NCBI GenBank assembly: GCA_949284175.1
Contig: CASDVE010000010.1
Span: forward strand, 37,429 to 101,428
Length of the DNA: 64,000 nt
Direction of reading: 5' to 3'
Origin: an uncultured Eubacteriales bacterium
GTDB lineage: Bacteria; Bacillota; Clostridia; Lachnospirales; Lachnospiraceae
The notes beneath the pieces were generated by a model. It searched no databases and was not told the DNA's origin. It was given only the letters and a program-made list of their open reading frames with translations. Of the stretch, positions 62,270 to 64,000 are shown in pieces. Position 1 is the first letter of the stretch; every line of letters starts with the position of its first letter. The position numbers were made by a program, and so were the translations under genes.

Positions 62270-62993
62270 TAAAGACCACCTCCATTTCTGAATGGGTTTG
62301 ATTCAAATAATCGGTTACGGTATCAACAGCAATCTGCCCCGCTCTTTCATTTGGAAAATGAAATTCTCCTGTTGAGATACAGCAAAAAGCAATGGACTTT
62401 AGGTGATGTTGTTCTGCCAGTTCTAAGCAGGAAAGATAACAGGATTTCAACATAGATTCATGTGCTTTTGTTAAAGCTCCATGTACGATGGGACCGACAG
62501 TATGAAGAACATATTTTGCTGGGAGATTATAACCTTTTGTTATTTTTGCCCTGCCTGTGGGTTCGGGTATTCCTTGCTTTTCCATGATACGTTGACAGGC
62601 TAATCTCAACTGTATTCCTGCAAAGGAATGAATGGCATTGTCAATACAGCCGTGACAGGGAACAAAACAGCCTAGCAATGCACTGTTTCCAGCATTTACG
62701 ATGGCATCTATTTTCAATGTAGTGATATCCCCTTGCCAGAGGTAGATATTTTTTCTTAAAGGCTTTAATTGTTCCAGTGTGGTTATCTTTTTACAGGCTA
62801 ATTCCTGTTGTAAATAGTCATCCTGAATGTCCAAAAATTTCTGGCTGATGGAAACAGGTGGGCGGATATTCATAAGAGAACGCAATAGTCTTTTTTTATC
62901 TTCTATCCGCTTTGGAATAGAAAAAGGCGGCTCTTCGTTCTGTTCTTTTAGTAAATAGGCAATCAAATAATCAAGGCGTTCTGTCTGGTTCAT
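62214..62993 (-). CDS. Zinc-containing macrodomain ADP-ribosyl hydrolase
   Basis: A 259-aa protein-ADP-ribose hydrolase. N-terminal ~75 helical residues precede the macrodomain (IYLWQGDITTLKIDAIVNAGNSALLG...). The zinc-binding GCFVPCHGCIDNAIHSFAG lies near residues 108-126; GPIVHGALTKAH and the CCISTGEFHFPNERAG loop near 200-215 complete the site. Zn-macrodomains pair with SirTM and remove the modification it adds. It starts 4 bp after the flavin/Fe-S gene and overlaps sirTM, so the three form one operon. Confidence 0.9.
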   Translation of the reverse strand: MNQTERLDYLIAYLLKEQNEEPPFSIPKRIEDKKRLLRSLMNIRPPVSISQKFLDIQDDYLQQELACKKITTLEQLKPLRKNIYLWQGDITTLKIDAIVNAGNSALLGCFVPCHGCIDNAIHSFAGIQLRLACQRIMEKQGIPEPTGRAKITKGYNLPAKYVLHTVGPIVHGALTKAHESMLKSCYLSCLELAEQHHLKSIAFCCISTGEFHFPNERAGQIAVDTVTDYLNQTHSEMEVVFNVFQNKDFEIYQRLLGTN

Positions 62994-62997
62994 GTTA

Positions 62998-63618
62998 TTA
63001 CCTCCATTCTATGGCTTTGGTTGGACAGATTGTATAACAGTTTCCACAATGAAGACAGTTTTCCTGCTGGATATGGGCAGTGATAGAGGAATGAGAGATG
63101 CAGTTCTGTGGACATTTGGAATCGCATAGTTTACAGTTGATACAATTAGCATTGATAAAATATCCATGTTGTTCCTGTTTCACATCTCCAAAAGAAAAGC
63201 TATATCTTTCAATTGGTTTTTTTGATAAATCAAACCATTCGCCTGTTCCTTTATATATCTGAAATACAGTCAGTGCATTTCTTGATTGTGGCGTTGGATA
63301 GATGTTTTCCATATAAGGATTTTTTTGAAAAAGGAGGGATAATCGGCTAGAACCGATTTCCTTTACTTCACCCTGGATGGAAATAGCTATACTAGAAAGG
63401 GTATCTTGTCCTTTCATACCTGTAAACGCTATATGAGGATTATTTTTCAATCGATGATAGAAATTTTTACCTTTTGCGGTTAAAAAATACAGGCTGTTAT
63501 CATCAAAATCCATGATGTCAATGGCACAAGTAATAGGATGCCCTTTTTCATTGGTCGTTGCAAAAATAGTCGTATGTATTTCCTTATATATATAGTTTAA
63601 ATATTCTGATACAGTCAT
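62998..63618 (-). CDS. PNPOx-like flavin protein fused to 2[4Fe-4S] ferredoxin
   Basis: A 206-aa fusion. Residues ~1-125 are a split-barrel flavin-binding domain of the pyridoxamine-phosphate-oxidase type (TIFATTNEKGHPITCAIDIMDF..., FLTAKGKNFYHRLKNNP). Residues ~150-205 hold two [4Fe-4S] motifs (CINCKLCDSKCPQNC and CLHCGNCYTICPTKAIEW). It probably moves electrons between a flavin and ferredoxin-like partners. It leads the macrodomain-SirTM operon, where LplA2/GcvH-L-type genes stand in cocci. Confidence 0.85.
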   Translation of the reverse strand: MTVSEYLNYIYKEIHTTIFATTNEKGHPITCAIDIMDFDDNSLYFLTAKGKNFYHRLKNNPHIAFTGMKGQDTLSSIAISIQGEVKEIGSSRLSLLFQKNPYMENIYPTPQSRNALTVFQIYKGTGEWFDLSKKPIERYSFSFGDVKQEQHGYFINANCINCKLCDSKCPQNCISHSSITAHIQQENCLHCGNCYTICPTKAIEWR

Positions 63619-63703
63619 TTTTTTATATCACCTCGTATTCAAAAGCTCACTTCATGCTTGTAAACAGACTTATGAATCCATGCTTAGCTCACTTTTTTCA
63701 TTT

Positions 63704-63800
63704 TCGTAAAGACAATGAGCCATGCGAGAGCATGTATGCTCACATATGGCGACTATCTGCGAGTCAGAGAAGTTCGGAAAGTGCGATTCTCATCGTTTAA
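63704..63800. repeat. Dispersed two-hairpin repeat, copy C
   Basis: Left flank TTCGTAAAGACAATGA, first hairpin GCCATGCGAGAGCAT-GT-ATGCTCACATATGGC (63719-63750), flank GACTATCTGCGAG, second hairpin beginning GAGAAGTTCG and ending GCGATTCTC, then CATCGTTTAAC. The closing pairs are G-C/C-G where copies A and B have T-A, i.e. compensatory changes. It lies in the leader of the flavin/macrodomain/SirTM operon. Confidence 0.7.
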
Positions 63801-63830
63801 CCTTATTTGACAATAAGAATTCTTAGTGAT

Positions 63831-63858
63831 ATTATACGCCATAGAGATAAATAGTAAA
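63831..63858 (-). promoter_or_regulatory. Promoter of the flavin-Fe-S / macrodomain / SirTM operon
   Basis: On the minus strand: TTTACT (63853-63858), 16 bp, perfect TATAAT (63831-63836). The leader of ~205 nt contains repeat copy C. A dyad-like AGTACC...AGATACT lies just upstream of the -35 at about 63871-63897. Confidence 0.6.
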
Positions 63859-64000
63859 GTAAGCACTTTTTAGTACCATAGTCACCTAAAAGATACTATT
63901 AAAAAGTCCAGCTAATAAATGTCAATAAGAAATTTAAAAAATATTGATTATATTTTAGGACTAAAAAAGGGTGCACTTATCCCTTGGTGAAAATATCTTG
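63859..64000. other. Window end, no gene recognised
   Basis: A/T-rich DNA beyond the operon promoter. It holds a dyad-like site at 63871-63897 and a weak hairpin AAGGG/CCCTT near 63967-63985. The next gene lies outside the window. Confidence 0.4.

Noticed and set aside
1..64000. tRNA, rRNA, CRISPR, T-box, IS or prophage genes
   Set aside because: Looked for T-arm and T-box consensus sequences, regularly spaced repeats and transposase or integrase motifs; none found by eye.

Overview
The window reads as chromosome of a low-GC, anaerobic, spore-forming Clostridia, most like a gut Lachnospiraceae. The reasons are the veg / SPOCS-LysM / ispE order, a CotS-family spore coat protein, YtaF, a reverse rubrerythrin with a PerR-type regulator, DUF6320 and YtrA-type modules, and A/T-rich intergenic DNA with strong Shine-Dalgarno (SD) sites. 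The family assignment is an inference. I found no tRNA, rRNA, CRISPR array, insertion sequence or prophage.

Positions 1-16.7 kb form a mannoside-utilisation locus: a mannose-6-phosphate isomerase, two GH38-type proteins, a LacI regulator with twin operator-like sites, an LplB-type ABC importer (two permeases and a lipoprotein), a GH130 phosphorylase, a GH3 enzyme and a GH125 exo-alpha-1,6-mannosidase. None of the enzymes has a signal peptide, so oligosaccharides are probably imported and degraded inside the cell. A phosphohexomutase at 19.5 kb could feed mannose-1-phosphate into glycolysis.

Positions 16.9-27.3 kb hold housekeeping and sporulation genes: cca, cotS-like, pgcA, a purine permease, a PrcB-like lipoprotein, veg, SPOCS-LysM, ispE and a GntR regulator. 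Positions 27.3-35.3 kb, mostly minus strand, hold two P-type ATPases, a Fic protein, reverse rubrerythrin, a PerR-type regulator with matching operators, and YtaF. Positions 35.3-38.3 kb are an RloA/RloB (AbiL-like) phage-defence pair translationally coupled to an AraC regulator.

Positions 38.4-53.2 kb hold a CDF metal transporter, a YtrA-type ABC operon, an RsiV-like secreted protein behind an ECF-type promoter, a three-gene acyltransferase / DUF6320 / hydrolase operon, glyA with a structured leader, a large cell-wall amidase behind a SigD-type promoter, a DegV protein and an aldehyde dehydrogenase. Positions 53.2-63.6 kb hold a GGDEF/EAL protein behind an apparent attenuator, DUF2935, BrnQ, a ferredoxin / cupin / Crp-Fnr group, an orphan PstS, and a minus-strand operon encoding a flavin/Fe-S protein, a zinc macrodomain and a class M sirtuin (a reversible ADP-ribosylation module).

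The most unusual points are: the candidate pseudoknot attenuator before the GGDEF/EAL gene; the glyA leader; a hairpin that encloses a SigE-type promoter and buries the SPOCS gene's SD; a dispersed two-hairpin repeat with covarying stems (four sites); a pair of homologous terminators; the coupled RloA-RloB-AraC operon; and the SirTM/macrodomain operon led by a flavin/Fe-S gene.
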